Part shown: piece after piece, positions 7,788-14,280 of the stretch
Numbering within the stretch: position 1 is the first letter of the stretch
How the letters are laid out: every line of letters begins with the position of its first letter
Assembly (NCBI GenBank): GCA_003695725.1
Contig: RFHX01000275.1
Span: 1-14,449 of the forward strand
DNA from: Candidatus Schekmanbacteria bacterium
Lineage (GTDB): Bacteria > Schekmanbacteria > GWA2-38-11 > J061
Direction of reading: 5' to 3'
DNA length: 14,449 nt
Notes under the pieces: model-generated
The model's input: only the letters and a program-made list of their open reading frames with translations
The model's database searches: none
What the model was told of the DNA's origin: nothing
Position numbers and translations under genes: made by a program

Positions 7788-8756
7788 TCAGTTAACATAT
7801 ACATCGTTCAGCAATTCTTTGCTGTCCGGTTCAGGGCTTTCTTTTGCAAACTGCAGTGCGTCTTCAATTATTCCTTCAACCTCTTTTTCAAGAGCTTCAG
7901 CTCCTGCATCGTCAAGCACACCTTCCTCTTTCAATTTTGTCTTATATCGAACAATAGGGTCTTTTGAGCGAACTCCTTCTATATCCTCCTTAGGTCTATA
8001 TTTTTGTGGATCACCCTCGTAATGGCCATGAAACCTTGTTGTAATGCACTCAAGAAGAGTAGGTCCGTTGCCGCTTCTCGCCCGCTCAATTGCTCTCTCC
8101 ATTGCATCGACTACGAGCTCAACATCATTTCCATCAATAGTCTCTGCCGCTACATTGCCAAAGGCTTTTGCCCTTTGGGCAACATTCTCTATATCCATAT
8201 GCACTTGCTGAGGAGAAAATTCCGCCCATTTGTTGTTTTCACAGACGAAAATAATTGGAAGTTTAAGAATGGATGCAATATTCATTGATTCGTAAAACGC
8301 TCCTTCACCTGTTGCTCCATCGCCAAAAAAAGAAGCTACTACCTGATCCGTCTTTCTATATTTTGCGCTGAAGGCGGCTCCTACTGCCATAGGTATGCCT
8401 CCTGCCACTATCCCATTGGCACCAAGCATACCATAATCAAGAGATGCTATATGCATCGATCCGCCTCTGCCTTTACAATAACCTGTCGATTTGCCAAATA
8501 TTTCAGCCATCAAGGGCCTAATCTCAACTCCTTTTGCAATACACTGCCCATGTCCGCGATGAGTCGTTGAAATATAATCTTCTTTCCGCAAATTGAAACA
8601 TGCTCCTGCTGAAACCGCTTCCTGTCCAATGCTCAAATGAATAAAACCCGGTATTTGGCCTGCCGCAAAATTTTCAGAAACCTTTTCCTCAAACTTTCTA
8701 ATCGTAAGCATAGTCTTTAGAAGGGAAATCTTACTCTCTTTATCAAGTTTCGACAT
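7788..8756 (-). CDS. Thiamine-dependent 2-oxoacid/acetoin dehydrogenase E1 component, alpha subunit
   Basis: A 322-residue alpha subunit. It decarboxylates a 2-oxoacid, or cleaves acetoin, on thiamine diphosphate and passes the product to lipoyl-lysine. The thiamine motif starts at GDGATGEGAF (Gly145-Asp146-Gly147) and ends with NN at 174-175. Also present are THRGHGQ (65-71), GKGRGGSMH-type residues (95-102, here CKGRGGSMH) and the catalytic-loop region RFHGHYEGDP (241-250) with His243 and His245. Length and the GRGGSMH motif agree with AcoA-type and Gram-positive-type PDH alpha subunits. The start has GGAAGGAG 9 nt upstream, 19 nt after the enoyl-CoA hydratase gene. Pyruvate, a branched 2-oxoacid and acetoin are all possible substrates. 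Confidence 0.95.
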   Translation of the reverse strand: MSKLDKESKISLLKTMLTIRKFEEKVSENFAAGQIPGFIHLSIGQEAVSAGACFNLRKEDYISTTHRGHGQCIAKGVEIRPLMAEIFGKSTGYCKGRGGSMHIASLDYGMLGANGIVAGGIPMAVGAAFSAKYRKTDQVVASFFGDGATGEGAFYESMNIASILKLPIIFVCENNKWAEFSPQQVHMDIENVAQRAKAFGNVAAETIDGNDVELVVDAMERAIERARSGNGPTLLECITTRFHGHYEGDPQKYRPKEDIEGVRSKDPIVRYKTKLKEEGVLDDAGAEALEKEVEGIIEDALQFAKESPEPDSKELLNDVYVN

Positions 8757-8775
8757 CTCTCAATCTCCTTCCTTT

Positions 8776-9558
8776 TTACTTTCCCTTAAAATTCGGTTTG
8801 CGTTTTTCGAGAAAAGCGCTCAAACCTTCATTTCTGTCTTCAGTGGCATAATTTACCAACCAAGCATCGGCTTCATATTTTAACCCTTGGTCAAGTGACA
8901 TATTGAGACCTTCGTTGATTGATTTTTTTGATTGAAGAACTGCAATAGGACTGTTTGCCATTATCTTTTTTGCCAACTTCTTACAGGTTGGAATCAATTC
9001 TTCCTTTGGCACCACCAAGTTTACAAGCCCGATTCTTTCTGCTTCCTGCGCGCTTATCATCTCTCCTGTTAAAATGTAGTATTTTGCGCGCCCTTTGCCT
9101 ATAATTCGAGATAGGCGTTGAGTGCCTCCCCATCCGGCAATCAATCCTACAGTAACTTCCGGAAGTCCGAGCTTCGCATTTTCAGAAGCAACTCTCAAAT
9201 CAAATCCCAATGCAATTTCCGTGCCTCCGCCAAGGGCAAATCCGTTTATTGCGGCAATTGTAATCTTGCTCGAACGTTCGATATCATAAATTACCCTCTG
9301 CCCTGTGGCAACGAAGCGGTGAGCTTCTTCCATCGTCAACGAATTCATCGCCCCTATGTCTCCGCCTGCAATGAATGCTTTATCGCCGGCGCCTGTCAAT
9401 ATGATTGCTCTCACATCATTGCGCTCTTCAAGTTCATTGAATACCTTGCCTGCTTCTTTAATTACATTGAAATCAACTGCATTTAAAACTTTTGGACGGT
9501 TTATGGTTACAAGGGCAATTTCATCTTCAACCTCTACAATAAAATATTCCCATGCCAT
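8776..9558 (-). CDS. Enoyl-CoA hydratase (crotonase family)
   Basis: A 260-residue crotonase. The oxyanion-hole segments are FIAGGDIGAM (62-71) and NGFALGGGTEIA (105-116). Both hydratase glutamates are present, E114 (GGGTE) and E134 (GLPEVTVG), matching E144 and E164 of rat mitochondrial enoyl-CoA hydratase, so true hydration of a 2-enoyl-CoA is likely. It follows the acyl-CoA dehydrogenase gene, the usual pairing for successive dehydrogenation and hydration. The 72-nt gap to that gene is the longest in the cluster and holds a small hairpin. The start ATG follows GAGG by about 9 nt. No 3-hydroxyacyl-CoA dehydrogenase or thiolase is in the window, so the hydrated product is not taken through standard beta-oxidation by this cluster alone. 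Confidence 0.94.
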   Translation of the reverse strand: MAWEYFIVEVEDEIALVTINRPKVLNAVDFNVIKEAGKVFNELEERNDVRAIILTGAGDKAFIAGGDIGAMNSLTMEEAHRFVATGQRVIYDIERSSKITIAAINGFALGGGTEIALGFDLRVASENAKLGLPEVTVGLIAGWGGTQRLSRIIGKGRAKYYILTGEMISAQEAERIGLVNLVVPKEELIPTCKKLAKKIMANSPIAVLQSKKSINEGLNMSLDQGLKYEADAWLVNYATEDRNEGLSAFLEKRKPNFKGK

Positions 9559-9597
9559 GATTTCTCGCCTCTCTTTAATTTTGTTAGGTTTACAAAT

Positions 9598-9630
9598 AGT
9601 TTTTCTTTATTATCAAAAAGAGCCAAAACT
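9598..9630 (-). other. Small hairpin between acyl-CoA dehydrogenase and enoyl-CoA hydratase genes
   Basis: Immediately after the dehydrogenase stop, AGTTT pairs with AAACT. Inside them TCTTT pairs with AAAGA around an 8-nt loop, with a small internal loop between the stems. No T-run follows, so it could be an mRNA processing or stability element rather than a terminator. Confidence 0.25.
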
Positions 9631-10779
9631 TTAGCATCCTATAATACGGGCAATAATCATTCTTTGAATCTCATTGGTACCTTCGCCGATTGTCAATATC
9701 TTCGCATCTCTGTAAAATCTCGATACTGCATATTCTTCGGTATAACCATATCCGCCGTGAATCTGCACTGCCTGTTCTGTCACTCTCACTGCAACTTCAG
9801 AGGCATATGTTTTTGCCATTGCGGCTTCTTTTGCATAGGGTTGATTGTTGTCTCTCAACCATGCCGCCTTATATGTGAGGAGTCTTGCGCATTCGATCTC
9901 CATTGCCATATCAGCAAGCTTGAATTGGATCGCCTGATTTTTGCATATTGGTTTGCCAAACTGAACCCTTTCCTGTGCGTGTTGAAGAGCAAGCTCGTAA
10001 GCTCTCTGCGCACACCCCAAAGATAGTGCGGCAATACTTATTCTTCCTACATCAAGAACTTCCATAAAGTGCTTAAGCCCTTGCCCGACTTGTCCAAGAA
10101 CATTTTCTTTCGGGACTCGAGCATCTTCAAAAATAAGCTCTCTCGTATCAACTGAATGCCAACCAATCTTTTCATACCTTTTCCCAATGGTAAATCCCGG
10201 CGTATCTTTTGGAACGATTATTGCACTGAACTCTTTTCTTCCCTTCTCATCTATTCCTGTAATAGCAAGGATAACCACTCCATAGCTGAGAGGTGTTCCA
10301 ACATTTGTGATAAAACACTTTGTACCGTTTATCACCCATTCATCACCTTTCAACTCTGCTTTTGTCGCAATCCCTCTCGCATCGGAACCGGCATTTGCCT
10401 CTGTGAGGCCAAATGCACCTATGCATTCACCTTTTGCAAGCGGTTTTAGAAATTTTTCTTTCTGTTCTTCCGTTCCAAAATAAAGAAAAGGAACACTGCC
10501 GATCGTTATATGGGCATTCCAAGTGGTAGCAACTGATTGGTCACCCCTTGCAATCTCTTCCATTGCGGCAACATAAGCCACTGTTCCCACATTTGATCCG
10601 CCATATTCTTCAGGGATCAACAAACCCATCAAGTCAAGCTCTGCCATCTTTTTGAAAACTTCAGTAGGGAACTCTCCTGTTTTATACCAATGCTCTGCAT
10701 TTGGCATAATCTCCTTCTCAGCAAAACTACGACACATATCCTTTAACATTTGTTGTTCTTCTGTAAGCTTGAAATCCAT
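9631..10779 (-). CDS. Acyl-CoA dehydrogenase (butyryl/short-branched-chain type)
   Basis: A 382-residue flavoprotein that introduces a 2,3 double bond into an acyl-CoA and passes electrons to ETF. The order of parts is standard: helical N-terminus, FAD/substrate segment GAFGLTEANAGSDARG near 122-137, beta domain, and C-terminal helices. The latter contain RVQFGKPI, QIHGGYGYTEEY and the catalytic base Glu366 in TIGEGTNEIQR. That Glu position is the one used by short-chain and medium-chain enzymes rather than isovaleryl- or long-chain enzymes. AAGGAG lies 9 nt upstream of the ATG. It sits 56 nt after the smaller ATC-hydrolase-like gene. No etfAB genes are in the window, so electron transfer must use proteins encoded elsewhere. 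The acyl substrate is not predictable by eye. Confidence 0.96.
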   Translation of the reverse strand: MDFKLTEEQQMLKDMCRSFAEKEIMPNAEHWYKTGEFPTEVFKKMAELDLMGLLIPEEYGGSNVGTVAYVAAMEEIARGDQSVATTWNAHITIGSVPFLYFGTEEQKEKFLKPLAKGECIGAFGLTEANAGSDARGIATKAELKGDEWVINGTKCFITNVGTPLSYGVVILAITGIDEKGRKEFSAIIVPKDTPGFTIGKRYEKIGWHSVDTRELIFEDARVPKENVLGQVGQGLKHFMEVLDVGRISIAALSLGCAQRAYELALQHAQERVQFGKPICKNQAIQFKLADMAMEIECARLLTYKAAWLRDNNQPYAKEAAMAKTYASEVAVRVTEQAVQIHGGYGYTEEYAVSRFYRDAKILTIGEGTNEIQRMIIARIIGC

Positions 10780-10835
10780 AATTGATAACTCCTTCTACAT
10801 TAATGTTCACTTTTTCATCATCAACAGAGAACTAC

Positions 10836-11402
10836 TTATTTACAAATAACCTTACAAGTGCTTCCACCTCTGCACATTGCAGATTCAAGTTTAACAGTCA
10901 TTTTCCCCTTCAAAGGTGTCTGGTCAATTATCCCTTGAATGAAAGCTTCCGTCGCCTTTTCAAGTGATTCAAAATAGGGATCTTCTTTAGGTATATTGAA
11001 AGTCTGCTGCGTTACTTCGACAAAGGGACAGATTGTAATTTCACCTTCTATCGTACTATCATCAGCTTTTGAAATATTGAAGTTGCAAAATCTCGTCTTC
11101 TGGCAAAATTCTATGATCTTTGCAACATCCTGAGGATTGTCAGCCGCACCTATATTCAATGAATTTTTGGCTGTCTTAACCCAAATTGGAGGATATTTCT
11201 CCCAAAGCTGTCTGTGAAGTTGTTGGGCTTTTTCTTTACCTACTCCTTTCTCCATTCCATTGTAAAGGAAATAGTCAACTGCTATAAAGCTATTGAAATT
11301 TGCCCTTGCCTGATCTTCTATTGAACGATTGATTCTTTTAAGTGCCGCAAACAGAGGTTCTTCTCCCTCTGGTATATTGTCTGGTTCAAAATATCTTGTC
11401 AT
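10836..11402 (-). CDS. Small Cys-containing protein resembling L-2-amino-thiazoline-4-carboxylate hydrolase family
   Basis: A 188-residue soluble protein with a mostly helical N-terminal half, a conserved-looking EITICPF segment (C125) and the closing motif MCRGGSTCKVICK (C177, C183, C187). The layout resembles the ATC-hydrolase family, whose namesake opens a thiazoline ring on the way to cysteine. I place it there with moderate-to-low confidence, and many members have no known substrate. It is related to its upstream neighbour: both have W..(about 15)..K..L.I, an I..CP segment and an MCR.GST..C ending. Strong GGGAGGA lies 8 nt before the ATG. The gene is 19 nt from the neighbour, suggesting coexpression and perhaps a heteromer. 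Substrate unknown. Confidence 0.72.
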   Translation of the reverse strand: MTRYFEPDNIPEGEEPLFAALKRINRSIEDQARANFNSFIAVDYFLYNGMEKGVGKEKAQQLHRQLWEKYPPIWVKTAKNSLNIGAADNPQDVAKIIEFCQKTRFCNFNISKADDSTIEGEITICPFVEVTQQTFNIPKEDPYFESLEKATEAFIQGIIDQTPLKGKMTVKLESAMCRGGSTCKVICK

Positions 11403-11421
11403 TGCTTATTCCTCCCTGCCT

Positions 11422-11979
11422 TTATTTTTTCTTTATAAAAATTCTGCAATGGTCTGTTGAGCCATCTCTACACATAAACAAATCCTGATCAGCTTCAACT
11501 TTATCCTTCATACCTGCAAGCTCAACCAGTTTCCAGATATATCTTCTTGAAAGTTCCGCTTCCTGCCTGTAATAGTCAAGCCGATCCATATGGTTATCTT
11601 TTGGACCATACATTGGATTTGGACAAAAGTCTATTATACCCACATGAGAATCTTCTGTATTTTCCTCAAGATTATATAAACAGGGATAAGCAAGGAAACT
11701 GTACTGAAAGATTCTTCCTAAAGTTGGAATATCGTTCACCTCTTTGATTCCGAGAGCTTGTTTTGCGCTTTCAAAAGAAACAACGGCAAGCCCTTCCCAT
11801 ACCTTCCAATACAAATCTAATGCCTCTATGGGATCCATTGCGGCTTTTAGTGTCTTCCATGTGTAATAGACATGAGCAAAGATTGCCCTTGTTGCATCAA
11901 GGCAGAACTCTTCAAAATTTTCTCTGCCTGTTTCCTTCATATATTTGACCGGAAGGTCAACTGCTTGATTTTCACCCAT
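11422..11979 (-). CDS. Second small Cys-containing protein, diverged relative of the downstream ATC-hydrolase-like protein
   Basis: A 185-residue soluble protein, predicted mainly helical. Parts in order: N-terminal helices, KQALGIKEVNDIP near 73-85, GIIDFCPNPMYGP (C119) and the closing MCRDGSTDHCRIFIKKK (C170, C178). These line up with C125, C177 and C183 of the next protein with nearly the same spacing, so the two genes are probably an old tandem duplication. It may belong to the ATC-hydrolase-like family. Alternatively it is a family of its own with a metal site formed by the conserved cysteines. AAGGAGG lies 5 nt before the ATG, 23 nt after the nitrilase gene. The company of a C-N hydrolase suggests action on a nitrogen-containing compound, but no substrate can be named. 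Confidence 0.72.
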   Translation of the reverse strand: MGENQAVDLPVKYMKETGRENFEEFCLDATRAIFAHVYYTWKTLKAAMDPIEALDLYWKVWEGLAVVSFESAKQALGIKEVNDIPTLGRIFQYSFLAYPCLYNLEENTEDSHVGIIDFCPNPMYGPKDNHMDRLDYYRQEAELSRRYIWKLVELAGMKDKVEADQDLFMCRDGSTDHCRIFIKKK

Positions 11980-12002
11980 ACCTGCCTCCTTATATTAAAA
12001 AA

Positions 12003-12950
12003 TTACTTTTTTTCCGGGGGCCTATAACCCAAAAGATTATCATAGAGGTCTGTTCTTCTATCCGTCAAAGGATTGTTGAATTCAGACCAATGTTTATAGC
12101 GAGCTGCCATCACATTGATTTCAGCAACAACAACTTCGGGCTTATCAAATGATGCTGGTCCTGCAACAAAATTTCCAGCAGGATCGATAATACAACTGTT
12201 GCCAAGATAGGTGCATCCTCGCTCAACTCCTATTCTGTCAGCGCAGATTGTATACATACTGCTCATCAAAGAAAGAGCTTGCGCCGTATAAGCCGCTGCC
12301 GGTTTTTCTGGAGTTTGGATGCCCGGCACAATGACCCAATTAGTAGAGTCGCATACAATATCAACTCCCTGAGCCATATAAATCCTTGTTATTTCAGGAA
12401 ACCATCCATCATAACAGATTCTGCATCCAATCTTGCCAAAGGGAAGTTCAAATACGGGATATCCTACATCACCGGGAGTAAACCACATCTTTTCTTCATT
12501 CCACAAATGAGTTTTTCTATATCTTCCAAGAAATCCTTCAGGCCCAAAAACTGCAACAGTATTATAGAGGCGGTTTTCTTCTCTTTCTGTAATTCCTGCG
12601 CAGATATAGATGTCGCCATCCTTTGCCGCTTTCATCCATGCTTTTGATGTTGGTCCATCTGGCACTGGTTCAGCACAGGCAAATGCTTCCTGCCTCGAAT
12701 TATAAATGTAGCCGGTATTACAAAGTTCAGGAAGAATAGCCAATTTTACTCCTTTTTTCACTGCTTCTTTTATAAGTCTCAATGATTCATTTACATTCTT
12801 TTCTCTGTTTGCAATCTCCGGTTCCATCTGAATAGCTGCAACTTTGACAAGACTTTCCTTTCCTTTTTCTCTTTCGCCCGGATACGGCGGAATTGGACAA
12901 CAAGGTGCTATTTTGACTTTTTGAGCTTTTTTTGTGGTTTTCTTTGCCAT
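12003..12950 (-). CDS. Carbon-nitrogen hydrolase (nitrilase superfamily; amidase/carbamoylase type)
   Basis: A 315-residue enzyme that hydrolyses a non-peptide C-N bond. The catalytic triad is visible: Glu75 (LPELCNTGY), Lys146 (YRKTHLW) and Cys179 (CRICYDGWFPE). Glu154 follows in NEEKMWFTPG, the usual second Glu. The WFTPG and CYD motifs fit the amidase and N-carbamoyl-amine amidohydrolase branches better than true nitrilases, but the substrate is open. The first ~34 residues (Lys-rich, then CCPIPPYPGE) precede the conserved VKVAAIQME strand and are longer than usual. No alternative in-frame start with a better binding site is evident, and GGGGGG lies 5 nt before this ATG, so the extension seems real. 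It is second in the cluster, 29 nt after the alcohol dehydrogenase gene. Confidence 0.92.
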   Translation of the reverse strand: MAKKTTKKAQKVKIAPCCPIPPYPGEREKGKESLVKVAAIQMEPEIANREKNVNESLRLIKEAVKKGVKLAILPELCNTGYIYNSRQEAFACAEPVPDGPTSKAWMKAAKDGDIYICAGITEREENRLYNTVAVFGPEGFLGRYRKTHLWNEEKMWFTPGDVGYPVFELPFGKIGCRICYDGWFPEITRIYMAQGVDIVCDSTNWVIVPGIQTPEKPAAAYTAQALSLMSSMYTICADRIGVERGCTYLGNSCIIDPAGNFVAGPASFDKPEVVVAEINVMAARYKHWSEFNNPLTDRRTDLYDNLLGYRPPEKK

Positions 12951-12979
12951 ATGAACCCCCCGATTTTTTATTTAAATTA

Positions 12980-14029
12980 TTAAGGAGTGACAACAATCTT
13001 TATATGTTTTTCAGGATTTTCTATAAGCTCTTTAAAACCCTTTTCTATTATTTCATCAAGCGTTATTCTTGAATTAATCAATGAATCAACCTTGACCCTG
13101 CCGTCAGCAAGAAAGTTTATTGCAGCAGGAAATTCATCAGGATAGGCAGAACTTCCAATCAATTCCTTTTCATGCGCCTGCATCCTAATAAAAGGGAACT
13201 CAACAGGTTGTGTAAAAATTCCTGCAATGACAATGCGAGCTCCTTTGCCTGACATTTTAAGAGCTGTCTCTAATGAGGCGGGTTTCCCTACACATTCAAA
13301 AACTATGTCCGCCCGCAGGCCGTCTGTCAGAGGATGAATCATCTTTCCCGGGTCACCTTGAGTTGGATCGAAAACCTCGGTTGCTCCAAGTTTTTTGGCA
13401 AGCTCGCGCCTCGAAGGCATCGGCTCAACTACATAAACTTTGCCGGCGCCGCTTGCGAAAGCAGACTGCATAACAAGTAGCCCTATAGGACCTGCGCCAA
13501 CTACAGCAACAGTTTCACCCGGTTTTATTCTGCTTCTCTTTACAGCATGCACAGCAACTGCAACAGGTTCAACAAAAGAGCCCTGTTCATAAGATACAGA
13601 TTCAGGAATCTTGAAACAGGTATATTCAGGCACCGAAACATATTCTGCAAAGGCTCCATCATGAGCAAATCCAATGCTTCCAAGTTTTGCACAAAGGTTA
13701 TACGCTCCTTTTCTGCACCAATAACATTCATTACAAACTAGACAGGCATTTACAGCCACTCTATCGCCTACTGCAATTCTACTCACACCCTCTCCAACTT
13801 CAACTACATCACCGGAAAACTCATGTCCAATTATGACGGGAGGTTCCTTTCCGGTTAAGGGGTGGGGTTTTCTTGGAATTATAACAGGACCCGAGCGATA
13901 TTCATGAAGGTCTGAACCGCAGATTCCGCAGACTTGAACTCTTATTTTCACTTCGCCTTTGCCAGCTGATGGCTCTGGAACATCACTGATTCTAACATCT
14001 TCTTTGCCATGCCATACCAACGCTTTCAT
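12980..14029 (-). CDS. Zinc-dependent alcohol dehydrogenase, 2,3-butanediol dehydrogenase-like
   Basis: A 349-residue medium-chain dehydrogenase. Catalytic zinc ligands are Cys37 (GICGSD), His69-Glu70 (GHE) and Glu154 (VEP). The structural zinc site is C99, C102, C105 and C113. The Rossmann motif is VVGAGPIG (176-183), and Glu202 at the end of the next strand favours NAD over NADP. The N-terminal part (MKALVWHG, SDLHEY, PHPLTG) and the ending resemble bacterial 2,3-butanediol dehydrogenases, although threonine or sorbitol dehydrogenase-like substrates cannot be excluded. The strong GGAGGTGA lies 6 nt before the ATG. It is first in the cluster, preceded by a 251-nt intergenic region, so the promoter should be just upstream. 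With the acetoin-dehydrogenase-like E1 pair further down, a diol or hydroxyketone substrate is plausible. Confidence 0.93.
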   Translation of the reverse strand: MKALVWHGKEDVRISDVPEPSAGKGEVKIRVQVCGICGSDLHEYRSGPVIIPRKPHPLTGKEPPVIIGHEFSGDVVEVGEGVSRIAVGDRVAVNACLVCNECYWCRKGAYNLCAKLGSIGFAHDGAFAEYVSVPEYTCFKIPESVSYEQGSFVEPVAVAVHAVKRSRIKPGETVAVVGAGPIGLLVMQSAFASGAGKVYVVEPMPSRRELAKKLGATEVFDPTQGDPGKMIHPLTDGLRADIVFECVGKPASLETALKMSGKGARIVIAGIFTQPVEFPFIRMQAHEKELIGSSAYPDEFPAAINFLADGRVKVDSLINSRITLDEIIEKGFKELIENPEKHIKIVVTP

Positions 14030-14129
14030 AAGTCACCTCCGCATTTTGAAGACAATAATGACAATTTTTTCAACAAGATTTCTATTAGCAAAAAACGTAT
14101 TTTTTTAAATCTTTATGAACAGAAAGACT

Positions 14130-14164
14130 CTTGACTTTTTTCATTATGAAATTGAAAAGTCAAG
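14130..14164. repeat. 10-bp perfect inverted repeat with 15-nt spacer, possible operator
   Basis: Arms CTTGACTTTT (14130-14139) and AAAAGTCAAG (14155-14164). The spacer contains a nested TTCAT-T-ATGAA. Neither strand has a T-run directly after the stem, so it does not look like a terminator. It lies about 100 nt upstream of the first cluster start codon and could bind a dimeric regulator or form an RNA leader structure. Confidence 0.4.
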
Positions 14165-14197
14165 CAAAAAAAACTGAATCAATCAGTATCTTATATA

Positions 14198-14212
14198 ACT
14201 AATTTAATTAGT
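14198..14212. repeat. 15-nt perfect palindrome, possible operator
   Basis: ACTAATT-T-AATTAGT with 7-bp arms, flanked by partly matching TATATA and CTATAT. It sits between the candidate -35 and -10 hexamers on the - strand, a position often used by repressors. Confidence 0.35.
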
Positions 14213-14231
14213 CTATATTCAAGAAACTAAA

Positions 14232-14257
14232 ATCAAAAAATCACAACATTTTTTGAT
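14232..14257 (-). terminator. Possible terminator of the partial NifX-like gene
   Basis: Perfect 10-bp arms ATCAAAAAAT and ATTTTTTGAT around a 6-nt loop, 23 nt after the stop of the gene entering from the right edge. The stem is A/T-rich and only TTTTAG follows on the - strand, so it is weak. Confidence 0.35.
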
Positions 14258-14280
14258 AATTAAACAACAAATTTGACCTT

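Larger units (their letters stand above)
14030..14280 (-). promoter_or_regulatory. Likely promoter and operator region of the ten-gene cluster
   Basis: This 251-nt AT-rich region lies upstream of the first cluster gene. On the - strand a possible -35 TTGAAT (14217-14222) and an AT-rich -10-like TTATAT (14193-14198), 18 nt apart, flank a perfect 15-nt palindrome at 14198-14212. A second, larger inverted repeat lies at 14130-14164. The hexamers are weak in an AT-rich background, so the promoter itself is uncertain. The palindromes are directly visible. Confidence 0.35.

Noticed and set aside
7543-8022. 159-codon open frame on the + strand
   Set aside because: It lies opposite the E1 alpha and beta genes, is Ser/Ala/Pro-rich as expected from antisense reading, and has no supporting features.
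14136-14163. TTGACT on the - strand as a -35 with CATAAT as -10
   Set aside because: Only 9 nt separate them, too short for a sigma-70 promoter.
14130-14164. Inverted repeat as a terminator
   Set aside because: No T-run follows the stem on either strand, so an operator or leader structure is more likely.
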